Under the pieces are notes generated by a model, which ran no database searches, was not told where the DNA came from, and saw nothing but the letters and a program-made list of their open reading frames with translations. A DNA stretch of 34,665 nucleotides, from the NCBI GenBank assembly GCA_028867275.1, contig JAGWGU010000014.1, positions 1 through 34,665 of the forward strand, read 5' to 3'. Every line of letters begins with the position of its first letter. Within the stretch, counting starts at the first letter, position 1. Origin of the DNA: Nitrososphaerota archaeon. Lineage in GTDB: Archaea; Thermoproteota; Nitrososphaeria; Nitrososphaerales; Nitrosopumilaceae. The position numbers were made by a program, and so were the translations under genes. Shown in pieces: positions 1-8,218 of this stretch.

Positions 1-277
1 TCGTGTAAAACTCTAGTCTGCTACCTTCTGGCTTTAGAGAATCAATCTCTTCAATTCGGCCTTTGTATTTTAGAGATTTTGCCACAATCTCAGCTGTTTG
101 TTTGGCTCGTAGAAGAGGACTAGTAAATACATGATCTAGTTTTATTTCCAGAGATTTTAGACCATTTGATAGATCAGTAATCTCTTGTTTTCCTTCTGAG
201 GTAAGTGATCTTTTGGAATCACCAGGTGACAAAGAGTGCCTTCCTGCTTCGCCGTGTCTCAGTATTAACAAATCCAT
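1..277 (-). CDS. SixA-like histidine phosphatase, 3' end cut by window
   Basis: About 92 N-terminal residues are visible and the C-terminus lies outside the window. The protein opens with MDLLILRHGEAG; RHGEA is the phosphate-binding motif holding the catalytic His of the histidine phosphatase (phosphoglycerate mutase-like) superfamily. It is followed by a D-S-K-R-S-L-T-x-x-G stretch typical of SixA phosphohistidine phosphatases and by FTSPLLRAKQTAE, the conserved SPLxRAxQTA block. The family removes phosphate from phosphohistidine or small phosphoesters in the cytoplasm; the substrate here is unknown. It is divergent from the thymidylate-kinase-like pair. SixA is favoured over other phosphoglycerate mutase-like enzymes because of the compact start and the D-x-x-R-x-L-T-x-x-G block. 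Confidence 0.85.
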   Translation of the reverse strand, partial: MDLLILRHGEAGRHSLSPGDSKRSLTSEGKQEITDLSNGLKSLEIKLDHVFTSPLLRAKQTAEIVAKSLKYKGRIEEIDSLKPEGSRLEFYT

Positions 278-429
278 TGACCAATCATCAATTTTTCAGT
301 TATTTATGAGTTAGAGAAAACATGATTCCACTCATCATCAATCAGATTTGAAATAGTCAGATATGTAAAAATCGACCATGACTTATTATGTTTCATAGAG
401 ATACAATCACTATATAGATTACAGTCATT

Positions 430-463
430 ACTTGATACCAATTCTACAGAATTAATATCAAGT
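430..463. promoter_or_regulatory. Long palindrome just upstream of the thymidylate-kinase-like pair
   Basis: An inverted repeat is centred between 446 and 447. Outer arms are CTTGATA (431-437) and TATCAAG (456-462), plus one further matching pair at 430/463. Inner arms are AATTCT (440-445) and AGAATT (448-453) around an AC centre. Only two positions per arm (438-439 against 454-455) fail to match. A TATA-like CTATATAG lies at about 412-419, which would put the transcription start near 440, inside the palindrome, with the start codon at 472. That position fits a repressor operator. A hairpin in the short leader is the alternative. Confidence 0.6.
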
Positions 464-471
464 GAAAGAAT

Positions 472-1194
472 ATGACAACTATAAAACCTAAAATTGCCTC
501 AAACCGCAGTGATTCAAGCATGAAGAATGAATCTAGAGGCAAGCTCATCATTGTAGAAGGCATAGATGGCTCTGGAAAATCAACTCAGATTCACCTTTTA
601 GAAAAATGGCTTGCATACAAAGGTATCAGTGTTTTCAAGTCCGAATGGAATTCTTCAGAGATGGTAAAGGAGATTACATCCAAGGGGAAAAAGAAGGGAT
701 TGCTTACTCCAACCACCTTTAGCTTGTTACACGCTACAGATTTTGCAGATAGATATGAAAGGAACATTTCTCCTTTACTGAGAGCAGGTCATTTTGTTCT
801 AGCAGACAGATATGTGTATACAGCTTTTGCAAGAGACATTGTCAGAGGTTGTAATCCAGAATGGGTCAAGAAGGTGTATGATTTTGCAATAAAGCCAGAT
901 GTTGCATTTTACTTTAAAGTTCCAGTTGACATTGCAGTTGACAGAATTCTGATAGGCAGACCCAAGCTGAAATATTACGAAGCTGGAATGGACATGAATT
1001 TGAGTAATGATCAGTATGAAAGCTATAGGATTTTTCAGGGAAGAATAATAGAGCAGTATGATTCGCTTGCGGAAAGTGAAGGATTTACAATAATAGATGG
1101 AACGATGAATATTGAAGAGCAGCAAAATATCGTAAGAAAAAAGATCATGCCTTTGTTAGATCACCAGACAAGCAAAACAAGGATCAGGAGATAG
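472..1194 (+). CDS. Thymidylate-kinase-like P-loop kinase, first of a tandem pair
   Basis: 240 aa. After a polar N-terminal extension of about 22 residues the kinase core begins with a canonical Walker A, GIDGSGKST (about 30-38). The DRY signature (about 112-114, in LADRYVYTAFARD) is the nucleoside-monophosphate binding motif of dTMP kinases, and an IxGRPxxKYYE segment (about 161-170) sits where the LID is expected. The family transfers phosphate from ATP to dTMP, giving dTDP for DNA synthesis. The second copy starts 3 nt after this stop, so the two are surely co-transcribed. The extension and unusual LID leave the true substrate open; another nucleotide or a non-nucleotide phosphate acceptor is possible. 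The ATG at 472 is used. A second in-frame Met at codon 17 would remove most of the extension. Confidence 0.88.
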   Translation: MTTIKPKIASNRSDSSMKNESRGKLIIVEGIDGSGKSTQIHLLEKWLAYKGISVFKSEWNSSEMVKEITSKGKKKGLLTPTTFSLLHATDFADRYERNISPLLRAGHFVLADRYVYTAFARDIVRGCNPEWVKKVYDFAIKPDVAFYFKVPVDIAVDRILIGRPKLKYYEAGMDMNLSNDQYESYRIFQGRIIEQYDSLAESEGFTIIDGTMNIEEQQNIVRKKIMPLLDHQTSKTRIRR

Positions 1195-1197
1195 AAA

Positions 1198-1929
1198 ATG
1201 GCACGAACAAAATACAAAGATCTTGGAAAAAAAACGGTAGAGTTCTATGGCCAGGGCATAAAGAACCTGCAAGACATAGAAATCAAGGGAAGACTCATTG
1301 TAATAGAAGGCCCAGATGCATCTGGACGTAGTACACAGATCCAAGAGATTACGACAAGATTAGAGGCAGATGGTCACGCCGTACTCAATACGGGTCTTAA
1401 AAGATCAGAACTTGTAGGCAGAGGAATATTGGAAGCAAAAAGAGACTATAACCTGGGAAGAAAAACTCTAGCACTGTACTATGCTGCAGATTTTGCAGAT
1501 CAATTCGAATACAAGATAATACCTGCATTACAGGCAGGATATATCGTACTTGCAGACAGATACATCTACACACTCATAGCAAGAAATCTGGTTAGAGGCC
1601 TAGACAGAACATGGTGTCACAATTTGTATGGGTTTGCCATAAAACCAGACATTGTATTTTATTTGGACGTAGAACCATCTGTTCTCATACATAGGGTATT
1701 CCAGAAAAATTCTACATTAGACCATTATGAATCAGGTGCAGACATTGGTCTATCAGAAGACATGTACGAGTCATTTCTTATTTATCAAAAAAGGATTTCG
1801 CAAGAGTTTCATGCAATGCAAAAAAAATATGGTTTGATACCCATAAATGGAAACAGAACAGTGCAAGAAATACACAATGACCTACAGAAAAGAATTGACA
1901 TTTTTCTTCAGCGTATAGGTCATCAGTAA
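1198..1929 (+). CDS. Thymidylate-kinase-like paralog with altered P-loop
   Basis: 243 aa, clearly a paralog of the preceding protein. Shared blocks include LADRYxYTxxARxxVRG, GFAIKPDxxFY and a YES-rich segment near 170-187. The P-loop reads GPDASGRST (about 38-46), so Arg44 replaces the Lys that contacts the ATP phosphates in almost all Walker A motifs. The DRY motif (about 120-122) is intact. By family knowledge, Lys to Arg there usually lowers or abolishes phosphotransfer. The copy may therefore be a regulatory or structural partner, for instance in a heterodimer with the first kinase, since dTMP kinases are dimers. It starts 3 nt after the first copy and has no promoter of its own. Retention of most motifs argues against simple decay. 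Confidence 0.85.
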   Translation: MARTKYKDLGKKTVEFYGQGIKNLQDIEIKGRLIVIEGPDASGRSTQIQEITTRLEADGHAVLNTGLKRSELVGRGILEAKRDYNLGRKTLALYYAADFADQFEYKIIPALQAGYIVLADRYIYTLIARNLVRGLDRTWCHNLYGFAIKPDIVFYLDVEPSVLIHRVFQKNSTLDHYESGADIGLSEDMYESFLIYQKRISQEFHAMQKKYGLIPINGNRTVQEIHNDLQKRIDIFLQRIGHQ

Positions 1930-2065
1930 TTAAAAACAAAAATACAACATACCATTGAAAAACCCCAAAATACTCAATAGCTACATTTTAGTCACCAATC
2001 ACACCTTTTTTCATGTCAATAAGATACGACAACTATTTCGGATTTGATACAATACGTAATTCAAA

Positions 2066-3433
2066 TCATTTTATGATTTGATTTGATTCCTTTTGTTTTA
2101 TTATCTTTCCAAGAGTGATAGTATCAAGAGTAGAACGAATTTTGCCTTCTTTGATTTTATTATTCCATTCTTTTACTTTGGTAAATTTTTCTCCATCTCC
2201 AATTATTTTCGTAGCCAACACAGGATTATTTGACCACCAAGAGATTGCAGTCTGGACTACATATTGTAAATCATTATCTGAAATAATTGGCCAGTGTTGA
2301 CTCAGCGTGTTCTCAAGTGGCAGATCAAGAAGACCTAGGCGTTTTTTTATCATAAACAATATCTCTGCAAATCTTGGTGGGTCTTCAAGTGCAGATATAG
2401 AAATTCTTACCATACTGCCATCTTGAGTGCTCTTGTCATTGTCTACAAATGTTATCTTTACCAATCCACGTGTGCCTGATATAGTAAGACTGTCTTTTTC
2501 AGTCTCGATTTTACCACCCATTTCCTTAATAATATCCAGCATGACCTGCAAACGTTCTTTCGGTATTGTTTCAATAGATATTGGAGTATCAGATTTTTTA
2601 TCCAAGAGAGCAGTTACTGCCTCAGAAGATTTTGTCAGATCAATCTTGATACAGCCCAACACTGTCTTTACCAATTCAAAATCATCGTTTTCAAATATCA
2701 TGGTTTCAGGGATTCTCTTGTCGGTAGTTGCCAGTCTTCGCAAGACGTTAAAAATCTCATCAGGAAGGTTTGGCAACTGGTCATATCCAATAAAGCCATG
2801 TTTGTTCTCACTATCAGATTTCCAAGTAGCTGTTATTGGTTCAGCAATAGTAGATACAATATTGTACACTGCACGTTTTTCCATAGGAGCAAGCATCGGA
2901 GTATCAGTGTTTAGGTAAGTGCGAAAATATACCGTACCTTCAAAACTTGAGCACTTGAGTACATTTCCCAGATTCACTTTGGCATAGAACTTTTCTTTTT
3001 TTGTATCAACTTTTAGAGGCACCCAGTCTCTTGATTTTGGATCAAACTCTTCCCATGATTCTTTGCTTGGTAGCTCAACTTGCTCCCGGTCTCCCAATTT
3101 TCTCACTTCTGGCTTGTAGAGTCTGGTTATGACCTTGACATGATCCTCTAGCGTGTGTACTGTGACATTGACGCCCCACAAAGAATCAAGAAATTCTTTT
3201 CGTTTTTCAGAATCAACAATTAATGTCCAACGTTTATCAACTGAACGCGGCCTTATCTCAAGCCTGTTGAGAATCTTGTCCAGCCTAGATTTTTGAGAGA
3301 ATTGTAATTGAGTGATTTTGGTAAACGTATTCTTGTAGGTTTCGCAAAGATTGGGTTTTCCCCTCTGAAAACAAACATCACAAAATTCAAGCGGTTCCAA
3401 ATCTATACCTCTCAGGATATCATCAAGGGGCAT
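2066..3433 (-). CDS. Uncharacterised 455-aa protein with N-terminal Cys cluster
   Basis: No family recognised. The N-terminus carries FCDVCFQRGKPNLC (about 17-30), a Cys-x2-Cys followed ten residues later by another Cys; this could bind zinc, but a fourth ligand is not obvious. The rest looks soluble, mixed alpha/beta, without signal peptide or membrane segments, with several charged helical stretches and a Trp-rich segment (AISWWSNNP) near the C-terminus. The start ATG lies directly beside a TTATAATG stretch, so the promoter is close by. It is a single gene with its 3' end toward the kinase pair. Probably restricted to this archaeal phylum (inference). A nucleic-acid related role is possible but unsupported. 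Confidence 0.8.
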   Translation of the reverse strand: MPLDDILRGIDLEPLEFCDVCFQRGKPNLCETYKNTFTKITQLQFSQKSRLDKILNRLEIRPRSVDKRWTLIVDSEKRKEFLDSLWGVNVTVHTLEDHVKVITRLYKPEVRKLGDREQVELPSKESWEEFDPKSRDWVPLKVDTKKEKFYAKVNLGNVLKCSSFEGTVYFRTYLNTDTPMLAPMEKRAVYNIVSTIAEPITATWKSDSENKHGFIGYDQLPNLPDEIFNVLRRLATTDKRIPETMIFENDDFELVKTVLGCIKIDLTKSSEAVTALLDKKSDTPISIETIPKERLQVMLDIIKEMGGKIETEKDSLTISGTRGLVKITFVDNDKSTQDGSMVRISISALEDPPRFAEILFMIKKRLGLLDLPLENTLSQHWPIISDNDLQYVVQTAISWWSNNPVLATKIIGDGEKFTKVKEWNNKIKEGKIRSTLDTITLGKIIKQKESNQIIK

Positions 3434-3500
3434 TATAAGTCAATTAAGAAAATTCAAAAGATTTTTTGCAATTAACATATTTTATTGATCGAAGTAAAAT

Positions 3501-4739
3501 TCATTCTCTTCTTAATGCAACCATTGGAGATAGTTTTGATGCCTTCCATGCAGGGTACATTCCAGCTATAACACTTAGTGTTAGAGAAAGCATCCAAACC
3601 TTAAGCAAATCCATAGGAACAAAGATTGGAGGTATGTGTACAGATGGGCCACCTCCCCCAATAGTAGTAGTTGTGACAATACTCATGATATAACCTCCAC
3701 CAATACCTATGATCAGTCCTAATGAAGCTCCCAGTACTCCGATCAAGCCAGCTTCTACCAGAAAGAGTGCAAGGATAGTAGTATTTTGTGCGCCAATTGC
3801 TTTCATTGTACCTATTTCCCTAATTCGCTCTGTAACTGAATTGTATAAAGTAGTGACAATACCAACTGCTCCTACAACAAGCGCAATAATTCCAACCATC
3901 AGAATAAAAGCAGCATTTCCACTTGCAGCTTGTTGTCTTACTGCCATAATTGCTTTAGGGGTTGTTGCTCCAAGAGTTTTTCCAAATTGTGATGTAAGTT
4001 CCTGTTGTACTGTATCAACATCATCAGGAGTCGTTGCAGCAACTATTACAGCATCATACTTGTTTAGCTTGTGCAGTAATTCATTGCCTGCATCTAGGTT
4101 AATAATCACTGAACGATCGACCATAGTATTACCAGATGGTTTTAGAATTCCTGAAACTACAAAATTCTTTGTTACGGTTATTGTCTTTCCACTTGCATCT
4201 GCATATGTAGCTGTTGCCTTAATTGTCTGGCCAAGTGTAACAAAAGCATTAGCTGCACCAGGTGGATTTACTATCGTATCACCCAAAATTGCAGAAGACC
4301 GATCGTTGGGTTTCACAGTAGAACCATCAACATATTCAAGATTAGGTAATTCTACAGTCAATTTTGTTGGATCAAGGGAAGTAACAGATGCTCTCTGAGT
4401 GTTTCCTTGAGAATCTAATGATACTGAGCCAGTATATTCTGGTATGACATCGGATATCAGCGGAAGAGACTTCATTTTCCCTATAACAACAGTATTAATT
4501 ATCAAGGCGTTGCTTGCAGATGTATCTCGAAATCCACGTTGTCCGCTGCTTACAAAGATAACATTAGCCGCCAAAGTATTGAATTGTTTTTCCAAAAATG
4601 CAGCCTGACCTGCACTTAGGCCATTCAATATGACAACTAGACTGCTTCCAAGTACAACCATTAGAATCGTAAGAAGTGTCCTAACTTTTCTGTCAACCAG
4701 TGCCTCAAACGATAGTAAAAAAATATCCTTAGGATTCAT
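3501..4739 (-). CDS. ABC transporter permease, MacB/FtsX type
   Basis: About 412 aa from ATG 4739, which follows a GAAGGAAA ribosome-binding sequence; an in-frame ATG at 4763 lies deeper inside the upstream gene and is less likely. One N-terminal membrane helix (TLLTILMVVLGSSLVVILNG) is followed by a long extracytoplasmic domain of about 230 residues (MacB-type periplasmic core domain). A C-terminal FtsX domain then has three further helices, including AFILMVGIIALVVGAVGIV and a glycine-rich IGVLGASLGLIIGIGGGYI. The loop RIREIGTMKAIGA is the conserved coupling segment that contacts the ATPase. It is the last gene of a three-gene operon with the ATPase and the CARDB-like protein. MacB-family systems act on envelope substrates, exporting or releasing lipoproteins, peptides or toxins, more often than importing nutrients. 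Substrate unknown. Confidence 0.92.
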   Translation of the reverse strand: MNPKDIFLLSFEALVDRKVRTLLTILMVVLGSSLVVILNGLSAGQAAFLEKQFNTLAANVIFVSSGQRGFRDTSASNALIINTVVIGKMKSLPLISDVIPEYTGSVSLDSQGNTQRASVTSLDPTKLTVELPNLEYVDGSTVKPNDRSSAILGDTIVNPPGAANAFVTLGQTIKATATYADASGKTITVTKNFVVSGILKPSGNTMVDRSVIINLDAGNELLHKLNKYDAVIVAATTPDDVDTVQQELTSQFGKTLGATTPKAIMAVRQQAASGNAAFILMVGIIALVVGAVGIVTTLYNSVTERIREIGTMKAIGAQNTTILALFLVEAGLIGVLGASLGLIIGIGGGYIMSIVTTTTIGGGGPSVHIPPIFVPMDLLKVWMLSLTLSVIAGMYPAWKASKLSPMVALRRE

Positions 4740-6858
4740 TTTCCTTCTTTTTTGTACCGTCAAATATTGAGACTATATCAGTGTCTCCCTGTGTCAACAA
4801 CTTTAACTTTTTATTTTTGGATTTTTTCTTTTTTATCAAGAATGCAATCAATGCAGCTATTGCAATTGCAGACCCAATGATCACAGGAAGAGGAATCTGA
4901 TCAAAGATTGATGTTTGTTGATTCGCAGTATTGCTAGGTTGTGAACTTCTACCAGAAACACCCACTGTGCTATTTAGGATTACAGTATGAAAGTTCTTTA
5001 GATCATCTGCATATGTGACTTTGAATGCAACCTGATACATTCCAGGCGATAGTGAATTAAGTCCTCTAAGTGGTATACTAATTGGAATTGGGGAATCAGG
5101 CGAGAGATCTCCTATGAATTGTTGTGTAGAGCCTCTCTGTCCGCCACCTTGTCCACTAAATCCTTGGCCACCACGACTTTGTCCACTAAATCCCTGACCA
5201 CTAGCTTGGCCACCAAATCCTTGGCCTCCACGACCTTGGCCACTAAATCCTTGCCCTGATGAACCTTGGTCAGATTGTGAGGATAATTGGGCATTTTGAT
5301 TATTTGTTGAATTTGCAAGTCTTGCAGTTCTCATTGCATCCAATAGTTGGGAAGGCGCAAGCTGTATTGTGGTATACAATCCAGTTGTACTACCCTGATT
5401 AAGCAAATTACCTGCAATATTGGGAGTACCACCTAGTGAGCTTATAGATAGATCATAGATTTGAAGCTTGATATCACCAACTACAAAAGTTCCCAAGGTA
5501 AGAGAGTTTGTTTGCGATTGTCCTTTTGAGACATAATTTGCAGTCAATGTAAAAGAAGCAGGAGTATTGATCAAAGTATTTGCTGCATACACCTTGGTTG
5601 TCAACACTTGCCTATCTCCCGGTTCCATGTTTTGTATTGTCCAAGTGGATGGACCAACAACTGATACAGAGGTTGATTGCGGTACAAGTGAGATCAGAAT
5701 GTTTGACATAGGATTAGTGCTATTGTTTTGAACAGCAAAGTTCAGATCATCCAGTGTTGCGGCAGTAATCACAGGAGTTGTGGTATTTCCAAGATATGAC
5801 AAGTTAAGAGATTGTGGTGGGTTTGGTGCAATAACAAGCCCTGTACTAATTGTAGTAGTTGAGAGTTTACCCCAAGCATTTTGATAATTTATCTGAAGCT
5901 GCACTTCTTGGGTGGAGCCACTTGCAGCAGTACTGGGATAAACTATGGTGCTTATCACTGCTTTTGATTTTGCAGGTATTGTACCCAGGTTGAAAGTGTT
6001 AGGCCCCAGGTTGACAATCTGAGTAGTTGATGATTGTAATACAACAGACCCTCCACTGTTGCTTCCTGTACTGCCTTTAGAATTACCAAGGTTTACGATT
6101 GTTGCTACCACTCCTGTTGCATCAGCAGAACCCTTGTTTTCAATTGCTATTGAGATAGGATTTTTACTTTGAGGAGCAAGATCAGAGGTTATGGTGGATG
6201 CATCCAACACCACCTTTCCTGGAAGAACAAATGGCACATTGAGTAATGCAGAAGTACATTGTTGTCCAACTACTCCAACCTGGACATAATTTGCCACAAC
6301 AGTTGTAGTAAAAGTACCCACTTTGGCTGTTGGTAATACATTTATGTTAAAATACATTGTAAATGACGCGCCAGCTGGGACTTGCCCATAATAGTTTCCC
6401 ACAGCAGGATTATTTGCAACTCTTGTTGCCTGATTATATTTTTGGAGTAATTGTGGGTTCTTACTTTCACCAGTGGGTTCAAATCCTGATGGAAGGTTAA
6501 GAAATGCAGTTACCGAAGTTATTGGAAAGGCTGAATTTCTATTGTTAAACACTACTGCAAAAACAGATGGCCCTTCTCCCGGACCTATCTCCTTTTTGAC
6601 AGGATTACTTGTAACATCCGTGGCAGAAGATGTTCCTTGATCTACCCAATACGAATCAACAACTACAGGACCCGCATAAGTAGCATCTAGTATGGTGGTA
6701 AGAGGTGCAAAACAATCCTGTGTCTGCACCTGTCCATATGCATCAAGAGAAGTAATTGCAGAAGGCGCAAAAAGCATTACAATTAAAATTGGAATTACAA
6801 TTTTTGGCACCATTCTTTTTCCAAAAAATCTTTTAACAAAAACTCTAGTTGAAGACAT
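4729..6858 (-). CDS. Secreted, membrane-anchored CARDB/S-layer-like protein of the ABC operon
   Basis: 709 aa. A basic N-terminus with a hydrophobic stretch (about 17-38) forms a signal peptide or anchor. The body is a series of beta-rich segments with phrases such as ISIAIENKGSADATGVVATI and AAKSKAVISTIVYP, typical of CARDB/COG1361 alternating-beta cell-surface domains. A Gly/Gln/Ser-rich tract occupies about residues 527-577. The C-terminus has one membrane helix (IPLPVIIGSAIAIAALIAFL) and a Lys-rich cytoplasmic tail. The stop overlaps the permease start and the start overlaps the ATPase end, so the three are translationally coupled. Such proteins probably act as the extracellular partner of the MacB-like transporter, for example a substrate-binding or adaptor scaffold at the S-layer (inference). 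Confidence 0.85.
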   Translation of the reverse strand: MSSTRVFVKRFFGKRMVPKIVIPILIVMLFAPSAITSLDAYGQVQTQDCFAPLTTILDATYAGPVVVDSYWVDQGTSSATDVTSNPVKKEIGPGEGPSVFAVVFNNRNSAFPITSVTAFLNLPSGFEPTGESKNPQLLQKYNQATRVANNPAVGNYYGQVPAGASFTMYFNINVLPTAKVGTFTTTVVANYVQVGVVGQQCTSALLNVPFVLPGKVVLDASTITSDLAPQSKNPISIAIENKGSADATGVVATIVNLGNSKGSTGSNSGGSVVLQSSTTQIVNLGPNTFNLGTIPAKSKAVISTIVYPSTAASGSTQEVQLQINYQNAWGKLSTTTISTGLVIAPNPPQSLNLSYLGNTTTPVITAATLDDLNFAVQNNSTNPMSNILISLVPQSTSVSVVGPSTWTIQNMEPGDRQVLTTKVYAANTLINTPASFTLTANYVSKGQSQTNSLTLGTFVVGDIKLQIYDLSISSLGGTPNIAGNLLNQGSTTGLYTTIQLAPSQLLDAMRTARLANSTNNQNAQLSSQSDQGSSGQGFSGQGRGGQGFGGQASGQGFSGQSRGGQGFSGQGGGQRGSTQQFIGDLSPDSPIPISIPLRGLNSLSPGMYQVAFKVTYADDLKNFHTVILNSTVGVSGRSSQPSNTANQQTSIFDQIPLPVIIGSAIAIAALIAFLIKKKKSKNKKLKLLTQGDTDIVSIFDGTKKKENES
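5131..5275 (-). repeat. Gly/Gln/Ser-rich short tandem repeats within the CARDB-like gene
   Basis: On the coding strand, imperfect repeats encode units of the type SGQGFSGQ-GRGGQGFGGQ about five times. At DNA level the top strand repeats blocks such as ccttggccacc and ccactaaatcc. The tract lies between two beta domains and would form a flexible linker outside the cell. Such repeats change copy number easily. Confidence 0.8.
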
Positions 6859-7618
6859 CTTTTTCTATCCTCCCATCTCTTAGTAATATGGATCTATCTG
6901 TAGACTCGGCAAGTTCTGGATTGTGTGTTACCATAATTATTGTACGTTTGAATTTATGTGAAAGCATTTTTAACATGTCAAAGACATCTTCACCGGTTTT
7001 GGTATCCAAGTTACCAGTAGGTTCATCAGCCAAAATTATAGAAGGGTTGTTTATCAAGGAGCGAGCTATTGCAACTCTTTGTTGTTGTCCACCACTAAGG
7101 TTTATTGGTTTTTGATTTTTCTTGTCAGCAATATCAAGTGCTTCCAAGATCTTCATTGCACGTAAATTTGCATCATCACTTGACATACCAGCAATTATTC
7201 CAGGCAGTTTTACATTTTTGTGGACAGAAGTTCTATTAATTAGATTAAACGACTGGAAGATAAATCCAATACGCCTATTTCTCAGGGTAGCAATTTCAGA
7301 ATCATTAAGAGAAAATATGTCTATTCCATCGATGTAGATTTTTCCGCTTGTTGGCCTATCAAGTGCACCAACCATATTTAGAACTGTGGATTTTCCACTG
7401 CCAGATGGTCCTACAACTGATACAAATTCACCCTTTTTGATAGAAAAGCTTACGTTATCCAATGCGACAACCCGCCCTGCAGCAGAATCATAAATTTTAG
7501 AAAGATTCTCCACTCTTAGGGCAAAGGATCTATTATCTACAATTTCATTTTGTGTGTTTTTTTCAACTACCAAGTCTTTTGTCATGTTTTTCAAAATCGA
7601 TCCCTTTTTAGAATTCAT
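6845..7618 (-). CDS. ABC transporter ATP-binding protein, LolD/MacB type
   Basis: 257 aa. A non-conserved N-terminal 35 residues precede a complete nucleotide-binding domain: Walker A GPSGSGKST (about 70-78), Q-loop in FIFQSFNL (about 119-126), signature LSGGQQQRVAIARSL (about 174-188), Walker B IILADEPTGNLD (about 194-205) and the H-loop in MVTHNPELA. The GNLD after Walker B and the overall spacing are characteristic of LolD/MacB/FtsE-type ATPases. It powers the permease encoded two genes downstream. The operon promoter carries the tandem AACATTGTTA-type element at 7723-7745 with a TATA-like stretch at about 7706-7716. This implies a leader of about 65-80 nt, unlike most genes here, which look leaderless. 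A later Met at codon 12 is an alternative start. Confidence 0.95.
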   Translation of the reverse strand: MNSKKGSILKNMTKDLVVEKNTQNEIVDNRSFALRVENLSKIYDSAAGRVVALDNVSFSIKKGEFVSVVGPSGSGKSTVLNMVGALDRPTSGKIYIDGIDIFSLNDSEIATLRNRRIGFIFQSFNLINRTSVHKNVKLPGIIAGMSSDDANLRAMKILEALDIADKKNQKPINLSGGQQQRVAIARSLINNPSIILADEPTGNLDTKTGEDVFDMLKMLSHKFKRTIIMVTHNPELAESTDRSILLRDGRIEKDVFN

Positions 7619-7722
7619 CTATTTCAATTTCATAATCATAAAAAAGATCACCATGTGACCTACATAGGTTTAGAAGGAAAGTCATGATTCTCTTCTTTAT
7701 TTTTAGAATAAAATGCTTATCA

Positions 7723-7745
7723 AACCTTGTTAAGGAACATTGTTA
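7723..7745 (-). promoter_or_regulatory. Tandem operator A (ABC operon)
   Basis: Two direct copies of a 10-bp element, AACCTTGTTA (7723-7732) and AACATTGTTA (7736-7745), are separated by AGG, giving a 13-bp period. Each unit contains a 4-1-4 palindrome core of the type AACA-T-TGTT. The element sits about 7-8 bp upstream, in the direction of transcription, of the TATA-like stretch of the ABC operon. The same arrangement recurs at 9136-9158 and 9780-9802. Confidence 0.7.
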
Positions 7746-7762
7746 GTGAAGTCAGTAATAAT

Positions 7763-7784
7763 TTTCTACTCAAGAAAGTAGAAA
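7763..7784. other. 8-bp hairpin
   Basis: TTTCTACT (7763-7770) and AGTAGAAA (7777-7784) form a perfect inverted repeat around a 6-nt loop. It lies about 40 nt past the stop of the micro zinc-finger gene and just upstream of operator A. It could end the zinc-finger transcript, although no clear T-run follows on that strand, or be part of the ABC promoter region. Confidence 0.35.
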
Positions 7785-7823
7785 CTAGGACCAAAGACAG
7801 GTTGCATTTTGTATCATACATAT

Positions 7824-7988
7824 TCAATAGACTTTGAAGCAGTCTTTGTGGTAATATTTGGGAGGTCTTGCGCCAATTCGCACTACAATATCCCCCTCAA
7901 TCAATTTCACAGTGCATCGTCTACACACATTATTTCCAAGTGAGATTAACCTTGCAACATCTCTTGGCTCTAGTCTAATTTGCATCAT
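7824..7988 (-). CDS. Micro zinc-binding protein, 54 aa (CxxC...HxxC)
   Basis: A short ORF starting with two adjacent ATG codons (7988 and 7985). It encodes a basic protein with Cys22-x2-Cys25 (VCRRC) and His47-x2-Cys50 (YYHKDC), a CX2CX21HX2C pattern that would hold one zinc ion in a treble-clef or LIM-like knuckle. The segment before it (IRLEPRDVARLISLG) looks helical. AT-rich TATA-like stretches lie at about 8001-8028. It stands between the ABC operon and the next minus-strand unit, with a clear coding character and a plausible promoter. Function unknown; small proteins of this type usually bind nucleic acid or proteins. Confidence 0.72.
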   Translation of the reverse strand: MMQIRLEPRDVARLISLGNNVCRRCTVKLIEGDIVVRIGARPPKYYHKDCFKVY

Positions 7989-8077
7989 ACATAATCCTGC
8001 GCTAAAAAATTTGAGTCATATTCTATAAATTTTGATTAAGACATGGTTTTTGCCAAAAAAGTTTGTAGCGCATCACA

Positions 8078-8218
8078 TTAATTTTCCCAATACCATTTCT
8101 GCCTGAATCCATCGTGTTTTGCAGGATGCGCAGCCTTGAAATGTATATCCAACCTCACAGCGTTGTCAAACACCATACCACATTCCTTACATTTGAAATC
8201 TCTTTTTTTATCAAACAA
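8078..8218 (-). CDS. Micro C2H2 zinc-finger protein, 46 aa
   Basis: A TTG-started ORF (8218) overlapping the stop of the upstream membrane-protein gene by 8 nt, with a G-rich GGGGC seven to eleven bases before it. It contains a textbook C2H2 finger, C10-x2-C13-x12-H26-x4-H31, with Phe17 and Leu23 at the usual hydrophobic core positions (CKECGMVFDNAVRLDIHFKAAH region). The C-terminus is short and aromatic (KWYWEN). No ATG or GTG is available in this frame after the preceding in-frame stop, so TTG initiation coupled to the upstream gene is the best reading. Archaeal single-finger proteins of this kind are mostly uncharacterised; DNA, RNA or protein binding are all possible. Confidence 0.75.
   Translation of the reverse strand: MFDKKRDFKCKECGMVFDNAVRLDIHFKAAHPAKHDGFRQKWYWEN

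Noticed and set aside
1930-2065. Possible small gene between the kinase pair and the 455-aa gene
   Set aside because: Only A/T-rich spacer with convergent 3' ends; no start-stop frame with coding character.
2427-2918. Open frame of 163 codons on the plus strand
   Set aside because: It is antisense to the uncharacterised 455-aa gene, with no promoter or domain of its own.
3709-4398. Open frame of 229 codons on the plus strand
   Set aside because: It is antisense to the ABC permease; its Ser/Thr/Ile-rich composition is the mirror of the permease codons.
5112-5318. Second open frame in the Gly/Gln-rich tract
   Set aside because: It is an alternative reading frame of the repeat; repetitive DNA keeps several frames open.
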